DNA of 64,000 bases, from contig NZ_QYAD01000003.1 in the NCBI RefSeq assembly GCF_016758255.1, positions 186,001 through 250,000 of the forward strand. The letters are read 5' to 3'. Numbering within the stretch: position 1 is the first letter of the stretch; every line of letters starts with the position of its first letter. Positions 50,354-59,447 of the stretch are shown piece by piece. The notes below the pieces were generated by a model. The model was not told the DNA's origin and did no database searches. It saw only the letters and a list, made by a program, of their open reading frames with translations. The position numbers and the translations under genes were made by a program. This stretch comes from Leucobacter chromiireducens subsp. chromiireducens. Its GTDB lineage: Bacteria; Actinomycetota; Actinomycetes; Actinomycetales; Microbacteriaceae.

Positions 50354-51451
50354 ATGAGCGCCAGCAACCTGGATCTGATCCCTCGCGGAACCGTGTTCAC
50401 GCCCGAGCAAATCACCCACTACGCCGATCCCGATACGCGCAGTCTCGAGCAGGCCATCATTGACGCCGATCTGCTCGTCGCGACCCCGCACTCGGGTGCT
50501 GCGATCCCCGAGGAGCTCGCCGAGTTCCTCTCCCCCGCGCTCACCCGCCGACTGCAGTATGACTTCAGCGACGTGGCGACCGCATCGATCGTGCGCCGCT
50601 GGGCCGAGATCGACCCGCGCATCGTCGCGGTCATCAACCCGCACCCGCGCCTCATCCGAGACCCGAACCGACGCAAGCCCGACGATGTGCGCGCCGATCT
50701 CGCAGCCGCGATCGAGCGCGTCCGTGCCGCGGGCGCGTGGCAAAAGGTTGACCTCACGGGCGTCGATGCGATCCGCCCGGTCACCTTCTCCTTCTTCCCC
50801 ATTCTCGAGATCCCCGAGACCGAGGAGGGGCTGCAGCGTCTCGTCGACGCGTTCGCCGAGACCGCCGAGGCCGGCCTGGGTGTCTACGAGCGCACACGCG
50901 AAGCGCTCACCGATGCATTCGTGGCGCACGGACTTGAGCACGGTGGCTCGTTCACCCGCCTCTCGTTCCACGACACGATGAACACCACGACGACCCGTGA
51001 GGGCGCAGTAAACGTTGCGCGGGCCGAGGCCGATCGGCTGCCCGCCGTCGTCGCGCTGTCCAACCGCGGTGACCACCAGGGCGAAGAGCGCGATCCCGAG
51101 GATCGACCGACGATGGACCCGGCAGCGTTGCGCGAGCTCGCGGAGGCGCATCGCGCAGGCTTCGAAGTGAACGATCCCGCTGCGGTGCTCCTCAACCAGC
51201 CGTACCTCGGCAGCGAAGAAATCCGTGCGGCGGGCGCACGCTTTGGCGCGATGCGCGCCGAGGCTGACGCGGCGGGCCTGCGGCTGGGCGCGGTGCAGGC
51301 GGAGTTCCTGCGCGAGTATCTGCTCGGGCCGGCCGCTGCCGCGGAGCTGCAGGAGCCTGGCACTGACTGGGTGACCGAGAACCCCGATCACATCGACGCC
51401 GTCGCCCACGCGTGCAAGCGTGCGTGGGACGCATTCCGCGATGCCCAGTAG
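50354..51451 (+). CDS. N-formylglutamate amidohydrolase (FGase) family protein
   Basis: A 365-residue metal-dependent amidohydrolase. The N-terminal zinc motif appears as LLVATPHSGAAIP (His at residue 46), DFSDVAT and INPHPRLIRDPNRR follow, and later GGSFTRLSFHDTMNT contributes another His. Classical FGase removes formyl groups in histidine degradation, but distant members are linked with ATP-grasp amidoligases in peptide-modification clusters (a linkage described in comparative genomics of ATP-grasp/GNAT amidoligases). No histidine-utilisation gene is nearby, whereas the RimK and retropepsin genes are, which favours the second role. It is longer than HutG-type enzymes (about 270). It overlaps the GNAT gene by 11 nt. 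Confidence 0.83.
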   Translation: MSASNLDLIPRGTVFTPEQITHYADPDTRSLEQAIIDADLLVATPHSGAAIPEELAEFLSPALTRRLQYDFSDVATASIVRRWAEIDPRIVAVINPHPRLIRDPNRRKPDDVRADLAAAIERVRAAGAWQKVDLTGVDAIRPVTFSFFPILEIPETEEGLQRLVDAFAETAEAGLGVYERTREALTDAFVAHGLEHGGSFTRLSFHDTMNTTTTREGAVNVARAEADRLPAVVALSNRGDHQGEERDPEDRPTMDPAALRELAEAHRAGFEVNDPAAVLLNQPYLGSEEIRAAGARFGAMRAEADAAGLRLGAVQAEFLREYLLGPAAAAELQEPGTDWVTENPDHIDAVAHACKRAWDAFRDAQ

Positions 51452-52073
51452 CCCCGCACCCGAGTCTGCCTTCACCGTTCGCCCGCTCACCGCGGCCGAC
51501 ATCGAGGTGACGGCCCGCGTCCTCGCAGAGGGCTTCTGGGACGATCCGGTGTGGGGGCCCGCGTTCCCCGCGCACCCGGAGCGCATGGCGCACGCCCTCG
51601 CGCATTGGCGGTTCATGGCCGACCAGGCCGTGCGCTACGGTGAACCCCTCATCGCGGAGCTGCCGGACGGCACGGTCGCCGCGGTCTCAACCTGGTTCCC
51701 GCCGGGCCAGGACGAGATCCGTGAGGTTGATCTGCCGGCCTACGAAGCCATGCTGCGCAGCACGATCGGCGATGCCGCGGCAGAGGCGCTCCTCTCGGAG
51801 GGGGAGCTCTTCGCAGACGCACGTCCAAGCGAGCCGCACGCGTATCTCTCCATGCTCGCGGTGTCCCGCGAAGCGCGTGGGCTTGGGATCGGCATGCGCC
51901 TCGTCCAGGCTGCCCTCGAACGCTACGACGCTGCAGGGCTCCAGACCTATCTGGAATCGTCGAACCCCGCGAACGATGCGCGCTACGAGCGCCTCGGTTA
52001 CCGCCCGGCGAAGCAGATTCACATTCCAGGTTCGCCGACTGTGCAGAGTTACCTGCGGCCCGCTGCCGCGTAG
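51441..52073 (+). CDS. GNAT family N-acetyltransferase
   Basis: A 210-residue acetyltransferase. The N-terminus VRPLTAADIEVTARVLAEGF and the acetyl-CoA-binding motif REARGLGIGMRLVQAALE (about residue 135-152) define the family; ESSNPANDARYERLGY is the conserved C-terminal strand. The ATG at 51441 lies inside the end of the FGase gene (11-nt overlap), so the two are co-translated. GNATs are recurrent partners of ATP-grasp amidoligases, either capping the modified end or themselves transferring acyl groups. The substrate is unknown. Confidence 0.87.
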   Translation: MPSSPAPESAFTVRPLTAADIEVTARVLAEGFWDDPVWGPAFPAHPERMAHALAHWRFMADQAVRYGEPLIAELPDGTVAAVSTWFPPGQDEIREVDLPAYEAMLRSTIGDAAAEALLSEGELFADARPSEPHAYLSMLAVSREARGLGIGMRLVQAALERYDAAGLQTYLESSNPANDARYERLGYRPAKQIHIPGSPTVQSYLRPAAA

Positions 52074-52088
52074 CCGCGCACCCCTCCA

Positions 52089-52154
52089 AACGGAGAAATC
52101 CGGGCTCTCGGTCGGCTTCCTGAGGAAGCGTCCGAGAGCCCGGATTTCTCCGTT
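52089..52154. terminator. 23-bp perfect bidirectional hairpin with nested loop
   Basis: Arms 52089-52111 and 52132-52154 are perfect reverse complements. The 20-nt loop itself contains a small hairpin (GCTTCCT-G-AGGAAGC). It separates convergent GNAT (ends 52073) and the Dcu transporter (ends 52177). Confidence 0.8.
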
Positions 52155-52176
52155 GAACAGCGCGGGGCTTCGCGGT

Positions 52177-53520
52177 TTAGCCGCCCCAGAGAACGCCGAA
52201 CAGGGCGCCCGCCGCAATCGTGGTCACCGCGAGGATCAGCGTCGGCAGGAAGAACGAGTGGTCAACCAGCTTCGTGCCGAGCTTCGTTGAGCCCGAGTGA
52301 TCGAAGTTGGCCGCCGCAATCTGCGAGCCGTTGGTGGGCAGCAGGTAGATGCCCGCGAAAGCACCGGCCCACATGCCTGAGAGCAGTCCGAGCGGGATGC
52401 CCGCCGCGAGACCGATCGGCACAATTGTTCGCGTTGCCGTCGACTGGCTTGTCGTGAGCACGCAGACGAGGAACACACCGAGCGCGAAGATCCACGGTGC
52501 CGCGGTCACGAGACCACCCACGCCGTCAGCGATGAGCGTCGTGTGCGCGCCGAGGAACGTGTCGGTGAGCCAGGCGAGGCCGAAGAGGGCGATCGCGGAG
52601 ACCATACCGGCCTTGAACACAGTCATCGTGGGGATCTCGGAGACCTTGGGGCGCGACACCACGAGGATGAGCGTGCCCACCACGAACATGACGATCTCGA
52701 TGATCGGGGTCATCGCGATCGGGTCGCCCGCTGCGTCAAGCGGGCGGAGGCCCTTGAAGAGGCCGAAGGCCACGATCGCGGCCACACCGAGCAGGAAGAT
52801 CACTGCTGCGTTGCGGCCGGCCGCGGTGACGGTCACCTCAGCGCGCACCTCGGCGGCGTTCGCCGAGGGAGCGGGGATCTCACCCTTCGCGATCTTCGCC
52901 TGGATCTCGGGATCGTCCGCGATCTCCTTGCCGAGGCGGTTCACGACGATGCCGGAAATGATGATGCCGACGATCGCGGCGGGGATCGTCACCTTCAAGA
53001 TGTCGACGAGCTCGAAGTTCCAGGGGGCGGTGTCCGTGAGGGTCACCATGGCGGCCATCGCGGCGGAGACCGGGCTACACGCGAGCGCGACGCCTGTCGC
53101 GACAACTGACAGCGAGAGTGGCCGGGAGGGGCGCACACCGTTGCGGTAGGAGAGGTCCTGAATCACGGGGAGGAGCGGGTAGAGGATGTTCGACGTGCCC
53201 GCACCCACTGCGAACAGGAACGAAACGAGCGGCGCGACGAGCGTGATCTGCTTCGGGCTGCGCGCAATCAGCTTCGCGGCGATCGACACCATCCAGTCGA
53301 TTCCGCCCGCCGACTGCATCATCGACGAGGCGAGCACCACCGAGAGCACGATGAGCAGTGCATCGACGGGTGGTGAGCCGGGGGCCAGGCGGAACACGAA
53401 TACGAGGATCGCGACGCCAGCACCGCCCCAGAGACCCAGCCCCACGCCACTCGACCGTGTACCCATCACGATACAGCCGAGGACAACGAGGAGCTGCGTG
53501 ATAAACAGCACGATATCCAT
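52177..53520 (-). CDS. anaerobic C4-dicarboxylate transporter family (DcuA/DcuB-like)
   Basis: A 447-residue membrane protein with about 10-12 hydrophobic segments. GLWGGAGVAILVFVFRLAPG and PPVDALLIVLSVVLASSMMQ are Dcu hallmarks, followed by GAGTSNILYPLLPVIQDLSY and RPSRPLSLSVVATGVALACS. Dcu carriers exchange or take up fumarate, malate, aspartate or succinate. Presence near sdh genes in an aerobic-type actinobacterium suggests aspartate or dicarboxylate uptake rather than fumarate respiration; this is inference. Monocistronic. Confidence 0.88.
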   Translation of the reverse strand: MDIVLFITQLLVVLGCIVMGTRSSGVGLGLWGGAGVAILVFVFRLAPGSPPVDALLIVLSVVLASSMMQSAGGIDWMVSIAAKLIARSPKQITLVAPLVSFLFAVGAGTSNILYPLLPVIQDLSYRNGVRPSRPLSLSVVATGVALACSPVSAAMAAMVTLTDTAPWNFELVDILKVTIPAAIVGIIISGIVVNRLGKEIADDPEIQAKIAKGEIPAPSANAAEVRAEVTVTAAGRNAAVIFLLGVAAIVAFGLFKGLRPLDAAGDPIAMTPIIEIVMFVVGTLILVVSRPKVSEIPTMTVFKAGMVSAIALFGLAWLTDTFLGAHTTLIADGVGGLVTAAPWIFALGVFLVCVLTTSQSTATRTIVPIGLAAGIPLGLLSGMWAGAFAGIYLLPTNGSQIAAANFDHSGSTKLGTKLVDHSFFLPTLILAVTTIAAGALFGVLWGG

Positions 53521-53668
53521 AGGTTCCCCCTTGTTTCTTCTTGGGCTTCAGAGTAGCGCTGCACACCGCTCAGGCACAGCACATTTTTCTCTCGTTCACT
53601 CGGCTGCCTCCCGCGGCGCTACTTTTCAGCGATGAGGCATGATGGAGGGAGAGACGAGGGAGGCGAGG

Positions 53669-55312
53669 ATGACCGCGATTCTGGCGGGCCTGCGCGGCCT
53701 GCTGCCCACGCGCGAGGACTATCGAGGGCTGCGCACGAGTTGGCGGGCGGACCTCATCGCCGGCCTCACGGTGGGAATTGTTGCGTTGCCACTCGCGCTC
53801 GCTTTCGGCGTGAGCTCAGGTGTGGGCGCAGAGGCTGGACTCATCACCGCGATCGTCGCCGGACTCGTCGCCGCAATCTTCGGCGGCTCGAATGTGCAGG
53901 TCTCGGGCCCCACCGGCGCGATGGTGGTGGTGCTTGCCCCAATCGTCGCGGTGCACGGCGTCGGCGCCGTCGCGGTGGTCAGCCTGCTCGCGGGCCTCAT
54001 CGTGCTCGCAGCCGGGGTGCTGCGCCTCGGCCGCGCCGTGAGCTACATCCCGTGGCCGGTGATCGAGGGATTCACCGCGGGGATTGGGATCATCATTTTC
54101 CTGCAGCAGGTCCCCGCCGCCCTCGGCGTCGACGGCTCCGGCCGTTCGTCGAACGCGGTCGTTGCCGCATGGGAGGTCCTGCAGGATGCGAGCTGGCCGG
54201 CCGCTCTCTTCCCCCTCGCTGCGGTGGCGGGTGTCGCCGCCATCATGCTCCTCCTCGGTCGATTCGCGCCAGCGATCCCCGCGTCGTTCGTCGCGATCCT
54301 CGTCGTCTCCGTGATCGCAGCGCTCGCGGGATCGCCGCTGCCGACCATTGGCGCGCTGCCGCACACGCTCCCCGCACCGGCGCTCCCCGCATTTGACCCC
54401 GCGATGCTCTCGGCGCTCGCCGGGCCCGCCGTTGCCGTTGCCGCGCTCGCGGCAATCGAGTCACTCCTCTCCGCCCGTGTCGCCGCAACGATCGCCGACA
54501 CGGGCCAGGTCAATGCGGACCGTGAACTGTTCGGCCAGGGGCTCGCCTCGATCGCCTCCGGTTTCTTCGGCGGCATGCCCGCCACCGGCGCCATCGCCCG
54601 CACCGCCGTCAACGTGCGCAGTGGCGCCCGCACGCGCATGTCCGCGGTGGTGCACGCGCTCGCGCTGCTCCTCGTGGTGCTCGTCGCCGCCGAGGTGGTG
54701 GGCGCGATCCCACTCGCCGCCCTCGCCGGTGTGCTGATGATGACGGCCGCGCGCATGGTGTCCCCTGGCACGATCGGTCGCGTGCTGCGCTCAAGCCGCT
54801 CGAGCGCAGCGGTGTTCACCGTGACCCTCTTTGTCACCGTGGCGTTCGACCTCGTGATCGCGGTGGGTATTGGGCTCGCCGCCGCCGCGTTCTTCGCGCT
54901 GCGCACACTGAGCAAGCTGAGTGATGCCGAGCGCGAGGAACTGCCCGGTGAGGCTGCGCCGGGCGACGAGCGGATCGCACTGTTCACCCTGCACGGCTCG
55001 CTGTTCTTCGGTGCGGCGGATCGCCTGGTCGAGCGGATCACGGCGGCTCCCAACGTCGAGGTGGTGATCCTGCGCCTGTCGGACGTGCAGATCATTGATG
55101 AGACGGGCGCACACGCGCTCGCCGAGCTCGTGTCGGCGCTCGAGCGTCGCGGCGCCACCGTGCTCATCAAGGGCATACGTCCCGAGCACCGTGTGTTGCT
55201 CGAGCGACTCGGTGTGGTCCGCTCGCTGCGCCACCCCAATCACCTGTTCCAGGAGCTCGACCCGGCACTCGCGCACGCGCGCGATCACATCCGGCGCGGC
55301 GCACCGAGCTGA
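53669..55312 (+). CDS. SulP family anion transporter with C-terminal STAS domain
   Basis: A 547-residue transporter. The membrane part (about residues 25-420) has the SulP signatures: LRTSWRADLIAGLTVGIVAL, LPLALAFGVSSGVGAEAGL, FGGSNVQVSGPTGAMVVVLA and FGGMPATGAIARTAVNVRSG. A cytoplasmic STAS domain (about 440-540) follows, with LFTLHGSLFFGAADRL and VVILRLSDVQIIDETGAHAL. SulP proteins carry sulfate, bicarbonate or other anions. Three in-frame ATGs exist (53639, 53642, 53669); I chose 53669, which has GGGAGG at proper spacing. Anion identity unknown. Confidence 0.88.
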   Translation: MTAILAGLRGLLPTREDYRGLRTSWRADLIAGLTVGIVALPLALAFGVSSGVGAEAGLITAIVAGLVAAIFGGSNVQVSGPTGAMVVVLAPIVAVHGVGAVAVVSLLAGLIVLAAGVLRLGRAVSYIPWPVIEGFTAGIGIIIFLQQVPAALGVDGSGRSSNAVVAAWEVLQDASWPAALFPLAAVAGVAAIMLLLGRFAPAIPASFVAILVVSVIAALAGSPLPTIGALPHTLPAPALPAFDPAMLSALAGPAVAVAALAAIESLLSARVAATIADTGQVNADRELFGQGLASIASGFFGGMPATGAIARTAVNVRSGARTRMSAVVHALALLLVVLVAAEVVGAIPLAALAGVLMMTAARMVSPGTIGRVLRSSRSSAAVFTVTLFVTVAFDLVIAVGIGLAAAAFFALRTLSKLSDAEREELPGEAAPGDERIALFTLHGSLFFGAADRLVERITAAPNVEVVILRLSDVQIIDETGAHALAELVSALERRGATVLIKGIRPEHRVLLERLGVVRSLRHPNHLFQELDPALAHARDHIRRGAPS

Positions 55313-55364
55313 CGCGCCGCTGCCGCGCCGGGAGTTTCATAGGCGCAGCCGCGAGACTTGGGGC

Positions 55365-56636
55365 ATGAGTCGCCCCGCCCTCCCCGCAGCCCGCATGATC
55401 GGCGTGGACATCGCGCGCTTCCTCGCGATCGTTGGCATGATCGCCGCGCACCTTGTGTCCATCGGCGGCATGCTCGCGGCACCCGGCAGTTTCGATGAGG
55501 TGGCCGGGGAGGTTGCCGACACGCTCACCGCGGGCATCGCGGCACCTCTCTTCGCGGTGCTGGGTGGCGTGAGCACCGTGTTTGCCACGCGAAAGCTGCT
55601 GCGCGCCGGCCGCGCGGGAGCCGCGATGGGGGCGGTCGCGGTGCGTGGTGTCCTCCTGATCCTGATCGGCCTCACACTCGGCATCATCGAAACCCCCGTC
55701 GCGATCGTGCTCGCCTACTACGGCCTCGCGATGCTGCTTATTGCTCCCCTCGTCGCCGCTCGGAGCTGGCTGCTCGGGCTCATCGCGCTCGTGCTCACCG
55801 CCGGCGGGGGCATCATGAATGCGGCCATCCGTGAAGCCAACCCCAGCTGGGGCGGCGCGGGCCAGGTGAACTTCGATTCGTTCGCGCAAGATCCATGGGC
55901 GGCGCTGCGCACTCTCCTGCTCACCGGCGAGTACCCCGCACTCACCTGGTGCGCGTATCTCCTCGTCGGCATGCTCATCGGGCGCCTGTTGACGGGCGCG
56001 GCCCAGCGCGGCGCACTCGGGCGCGCGGCAGCGCTCCTCACGACGGCCGGCGCCGCGCTCGCGGTCGTCGCACAGCTCGTCTCGAACGCCGTGGTGGCAA
56101 CGCTCGGCGGCGTCTCCGATCCCGCGCTCGAAGGGTACCCCTCAGAGCTGCTCACTGAGTACGTGGCGCAATCGACCGGAGGTGCCCCGCTCTCCACGCA
56201 GCTCTGGGCGCAGTTCGTTGCGACACCCCACTCGGGATCGCTGATCGATATCCTCCGCACGGCAGGCATCGCCGCGGCGGTGATCGGCGTGCTCGTGCTC
56301 CTCTGCGATGTGCTGCGGACGCGAGGCGGCGCGGGTGCGCCAGGGCCAGTACTCGGCACGCTCCGCGCCGCAGGCGCTGCACCCCTCACGATCTACACGC
56401 TGCACATCATCGCCACGGGTGTGATCCTGGAACCTGCGCTCATGAGCCCGGCGGCGTTCTCAGGCGAGGGTCTCGACTGGTGGGTCGCCGGTCTCAGCGG
56501 CTTTGGGCTGCAGCTCACCGGGGTGCTGCTCATCGGTGCGGTGCTGGCGGCGCTTGGTCGACGCGGTCCGCTCGAGGCGCTCGTCTCCGGGGTCGTGAAG
56601 CTCGTCGTACGGGAGGGCCGCACCACCCGAGTGTGA
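55365..56636 (+). CDS. HGSNAT/DUF1624-like membrane acyltransferase-family protein
   Basis: A 423-residue protein with about 10 transmembrane helices. The N-terminus RMIGVDIARFLAIVGMIAAHL is the typical start of the heparan-alpha-glucosaminide acetyltransferase-like and acyltransferase-3-like families (Asp-x-x-R-x-x-A followed by a His). APLFAVLGGVSTVFATRKLL and GAAPLTIYTLHIIATGVIL also fit. Members acylate envelope sugars or are uncharacterised. GAGACT 6 nt before the ATG could be a weak leaderless -10 box; no Shine-Dalgarno. Follows the SulP gene by 52 nt. Confidence 0.8.
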   Translation: MSRPALPAARMIGVDIARFLAIVGMIAAHLVSIGGMLAAPGSFDEVAGEVADTLTAGIAAPLFAVLGGVSTVFATRKLLRAGRAGAAMGAVAVRGVLLILIGLTLGIIETPVAIVLAYYGLAMLLIAPLVAARSWLLGLIALVLTAGGGIMNAAIREANPSWGGAGQVNFDSFAQDPWAALRTLLLTGEYPALTWCAYLLVGMLIGRLLTGAAQRGALGRAAALLTTAGAALAVVAQLVSNAVVATLGGVSDPALEGYPSELLTEYVAQSTGGAPLSTQLWAQFVATPHSGSLIDILRTAGIAAAVIGVLVLLCDVLRTRGGAGAPGPVLGTLRAAGAAPLTIYTLHIIATGVILEPALMSPAAFSGEGLDWWVAGLSGFGLQLTGVLLIGAVLAALGRRGPLEALVSGVVKLVVREGRTTRV

Positions 56637-56690
56637 CGCCGCTTTACCGCCGGGCTCGCGCTCCACGCCCGCGCAGGGGAGCATGGGCGC

Positions 56691-57977
56691 ATGACCGATG
56701 CCGACTGTTTCCGCTCCCCCAGCGTGGACCCCTCGGGCGTGCCCTTCACCGAGCTGACGCCCGCGCGGCTGCGCACCGAACGCACCAGCATCAAGTGGAC
56801 GCGCTTCCCCGAGAATGTGTTGCCGCTCTTCGTCGCGGAGATGGACTTCGCGCTGGCGCCCGAGATCCGCGAAGCGCTCATCGCACGAGTCACCGCCTCG
56901 GACACCGGCTACCTCGACGGCCCGGGACCGCTCGCGCCCGCGTTCGCGGACTACGCCGCGCACGCGTGGGGCTGGGAGATCCCGCTCTCGCGCGTGTTCC
57001 TCGCCACGGATGTGGCGACCGGCGTGGTCGAGTCGCTGCGCGTCGAGGGCGAACTGCGCCGCAGGGCTGCCGCAGCGGGTGGGGCGTCCCCGAGCGGGCG
57101 GATCGTGGTCCCCACGCCCGTGTACCCCGGCTTCTTCGAGATGCTCGAGGAACTCCCCTACGAGATCGTCGAGGTGCCGCTCGTCGAGCACGGCGCAGCA
57201 GACGCCCACGCTCGGCCAGCGCATGAAAGCCCCGAGCTACGACTCGATCTCTCCGCGATCGAGCGAGAGTTCGTGGCGGGCGCCGATGCCTTCCTGCTGT
57301 GCAACCCGCACAACCCGCACGGGCTCGTGCATCGGGAAGAGGAGCTCGCCGAGCTCGCGCGTCTCGCCGCCGCGCACGATGTGTTCGTCGTGTCCGATGA
57401 AATTCACGCCCCGCTCACACACTCGGGCGAGATCTTCGTTCCGTTCGCCCCGCTCGCCGCGGCCGCTGGCGCCCTCTCGGTGACCGCGACGTCTGCGAGC
57501 AAGGGGTGGAACCTCGCGGGGGCGAAGTGCTCGGTCATCGTCGCTGCGGACGCGCGCGCCGAGGAGGCGCTGCAGCTCCTGCCACCCGAAACTGTCACGC
57601 GCGCGAGCATTCTCGGGCTGCACGCCGGGGTTGCCGCATTCACCTCCGGCCGCGACTGGCTCGCCCGCACGATCGCACAGGTCGAAGCGAACCAGGCGCT
57701 GCTCGCCGAGCTCGTGGCCGAGCAGTTGCCCGGCGTGCGCCTCACCCCCGGCCGGGCCGGCTACCTCGCCTGGCTCGACTTCCGCGAAACAGGGATTGGT
57801 GCCGACCCCTATGTGCGCATCCTGGGCGATGCCCGCGTCGCGCTCAACAACGGTGCCTTCTTCGGCGCGGGCGGGGCCGGGCACGTGCGCCTCAACCTTG
57901 CGTGCGCGCCAGACACCATTCGCGAAGCCATCGCGCGCATCGCGACACTGTTCCCCACGACGGAGGCATCGGCATGA
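56691..57977 (+). CDS. MalY/PatB-type aminotransferase (cystathionine beta-lyase-like)
   Basis: A 428-residue PLP enzyme of fold type I. The N-terminal RTSIKWTRFPENVLPLFVAEMDF is the MalY/PatB signature; VVPTPVYPGFFEMLEELPYE, LLCNPHNPHGLVHREEEL (Asn-Pro-His), VVSDEIHAPL (PLP Asp) and the Schiff-base Lys in ATSASKGWNLAGAKCSV follow. These C-S lyases cleave cystathionine or cysteine conjugates to a thiol, pyruvate and ammonia. It is coupled by ATGA to the Met/Cys-metabolism PLP gene, supporting a sulfur-amino-acid role. GAGCAT 6 nt before the ATG may be a weak leaderless box. Confidence 0.9.
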   Translation: MTDADCFRSPSVDPSGVPFTELTPARLRTERTSIKWTRFPENVLPLFVAEMDFALAPEIREALIARVTASDTGYLDGPGPLAPAFADYAAHAWGWEIPLSRVFLATDVATGVVESLRVEGELRRRAAAAGGASPSGRIVVPTPVYPGFFEMLEELPYEIVEVPLVEHGAADAHARPAHESPELRLDLSAIEREFVAGADAFLLCNPHNPHGLVHREEELAELARLAAAHDVFVVSDEIHAPLTHSGEIFVPFAPLAAAAGALSVTATSASKGWNLAGAKCSVIVAADARAEEALQLLPPETVTRASILGLHAGVAAFTSGRDWLARTIAQVEANQALLAELVAEQLPGVRLTPGRAGYLAWLDFRETGIGADPYVRILGDARVALNNGAFFGAGGAGHVRLNLACAPDTIREAIARIATLFPTTEASA

Positions 57978-59389
57978 GCACAACGCACGAGGCGGCCACT
58001 CCCATCACCGATTGGGACGGCTTCGATTTCGATACCCGGCAGGTGCACGCCGGGGCCTACCCGGATCGCAACTCGGGGCTGCGGGTGCCGCCCATCGCGC
58101 TCTCCGCCGGCTACGTGTTCGACAGCTTCGACGATCAGGTGGACCGCTTTGCCGGACGCGAGCTGTGGCGGGGCGGGATCGGGCTGACGCGCGGCACTGA
58201 CCCCGATCCCGAGCTGTTCGATGGTCCCGGTGAGCCCGCGCCCATTTACTCCCGGCAGGGCAACCCCACGAACGCGGTGGCCGAGGATCGTCTCGCCTCG
58301 CTCGAGGGCGGCACCGCCGCGGTGGCCGTGTCAAGCGGGCAGGCGGCCATCTCCTCCGCACTCTTCGCCATCGCGCAGGCCGGCGATCACATCGTTTCGA
58401 CCGCCTCGATCTACGGCGGCACCCGGATCCTGTTCGGGCGCAGCTTCAAGCGCTTCGGCATCGAGGTCGACTACGTGTGGGATGCCGCAGATGACGCCGA
58501 GTGGGATCGGGCCATCCGCCCGAACACGAAGGCGATCTACACCGAGACGATCCCCAATCCCCGCAACGACGTGACCGACCTGCGCCGCATCGCCGCAGTT
58601 GCTGCACGCCACAACTTGCCGCTCGTGGTCGACAACACGGTGGGCACGCCCGCGCTCATCCGGCCGTTCGAGCACGGCGCCAACATCGTTGTGCACTCCA
58701 CAACGAAGTTCCTCACCGGGCACGGGGCCGCGGTGGGCGGCGCGATCGTTGACGGCGGCACCTTCGACTGGGAGGCCGCGGAGCGCGCCGGCCGCTCGTT
58801 TCCGCTCGTCACCGCTGCGCCGCGCGCCGGCCTGGCGTCCCTCTTCGATCGCTTCGGCGACCGCGCCTACGCGCGCGCGGTGCGCGAGGCCGTCGTGAAC
58901 GATATCGGGCCCGCGCTCTCACCGTTCACCGGTTTCCTGCTGCACCAGGGAATGGAGACGCTGTCGCTGCGCATGGCGCGGCACGTCGATTCGTCGCTCG
59001 AGATCGCGGCGTGGTTGGAAGCGCAGCCCGAGGTTGAGTCGGTCGACTACGCGGGCCTGCCGTCGAATCCGCTGCACGATCTTGCGCAGCGGGACTACGC
59101 CGGCCGCACGGGCTCGGTGTTTGGCGTGACGGTGCGAGACGGGCTCGCAGGTGCACGCGCGTTCGTCGATGGGCTGCGTGTGTTCTCCCGGATGACCGGT
59201 ATCGGCGATACACGCTCGATGATCATCCATCCGCTGAGCTCAACGCACGCGACGTTTGCGCCCGAGCTGAACGAGCGGCTCGGGATCACCCCAGGCCTGC
59301 TCCGTCTCTCCGTCGGGCTCGAATCGGTGGCCGATCTGAAGCGCGATCTGCGCGGCGGCCTCGACCGCCTGAACTCCCTGCGCGGGTAG
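57974..59389 (+). CDS. Cys/Met metabolism PLP-dependent enzyme (O-acetylhomoserine sulfhydrylase / cystathionine gamma-synthase family)
   Basis: A 471-residue PLP enzyme. TRQVHAGAYPDRNSGLRVPP and YVFDSFDDQVDRFAG at the N-terminus and YSRQGNPTNAVAEDRLASLE match the O-acetylhomoserine aminocarboxypropyltransferase branch. The cofactor region includes TIPNPRNDVTDL, VVDNTVGTP and the Schiff-base Lys in VVHSTTKFLTGHGAAVGG. The C-terminal SRMTGIGDTRSMIIHPLSSTH and RLSVGLESVADL are diagnostic of the superfamily. The start overlaps the MalY-like stop (ATGA). Together they could run gamma-replacement and beta-elimination steps of transsulfuration. Confidence 0.9.
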   Translation: MSTTHEAATPITDWDGFDFDTRQVHAGAYPDRNSGLRVPPIALSAGYVFDSFDDQVDRFAGRELWRGGIGLTRGTDPDPELFDGPGEPAPIYSRQGNPTNAVAEDRLASLEGGTAAVAVSSGQAAISSALFAIAQAGDHIVSTASIYGGTRILFGRSFKRFGIEVDYVWDAADDAEWDRAIRPNTKAIYTETIPNPRNDVTDLRRIAAVAARHNLPLVVDNTVGTPALIRPFEHGANIVVHSTTKFLTGHGAAVGGAIVDGGTFDWEAAERAGRSFPLVTAAPRAGLASLFDRFGDRAYARAVREAVVNDIGPALSPFTGFLLHQGMETLSLRMARHVDSSLEIAAWLEAQPEVESVDYAGLPSNPLHDLAQRDYAGRTGSVFGVTVRDGLAGARAFVDGLRVFSRMTGIGDTRSMIIHPLSSTHATFAPELNERLGITPGLLRLSVGLESVADLKRDLRGGLDRLNSLRG

Positions 59390-59397
59390 TCGACCGA

Positions 59398-59441
59398 CGC
59401 GGGAGGGCATTGCGCGCTTCCGCACGCCCCGCCCTCCCGCG
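59398..59441. terminator. 11-bp perfect bidirectional hairpin
   Basis: CGCGGGAGGGC and GCCCTCCCGCG with a 22-nt loop, in the 58-nt gap between convergent genes ending at 59389 and 59448. Confidence 0.7.
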
Positions 59442-59447
59442 GGATAC

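Noticed and set aside
50354..51451. Histidine-degradation HutG
   Set aside because: The protein is about 90 residues longer than HutG-type enzymes and no hut gene is nearby; family name retained but pathway not assigned.
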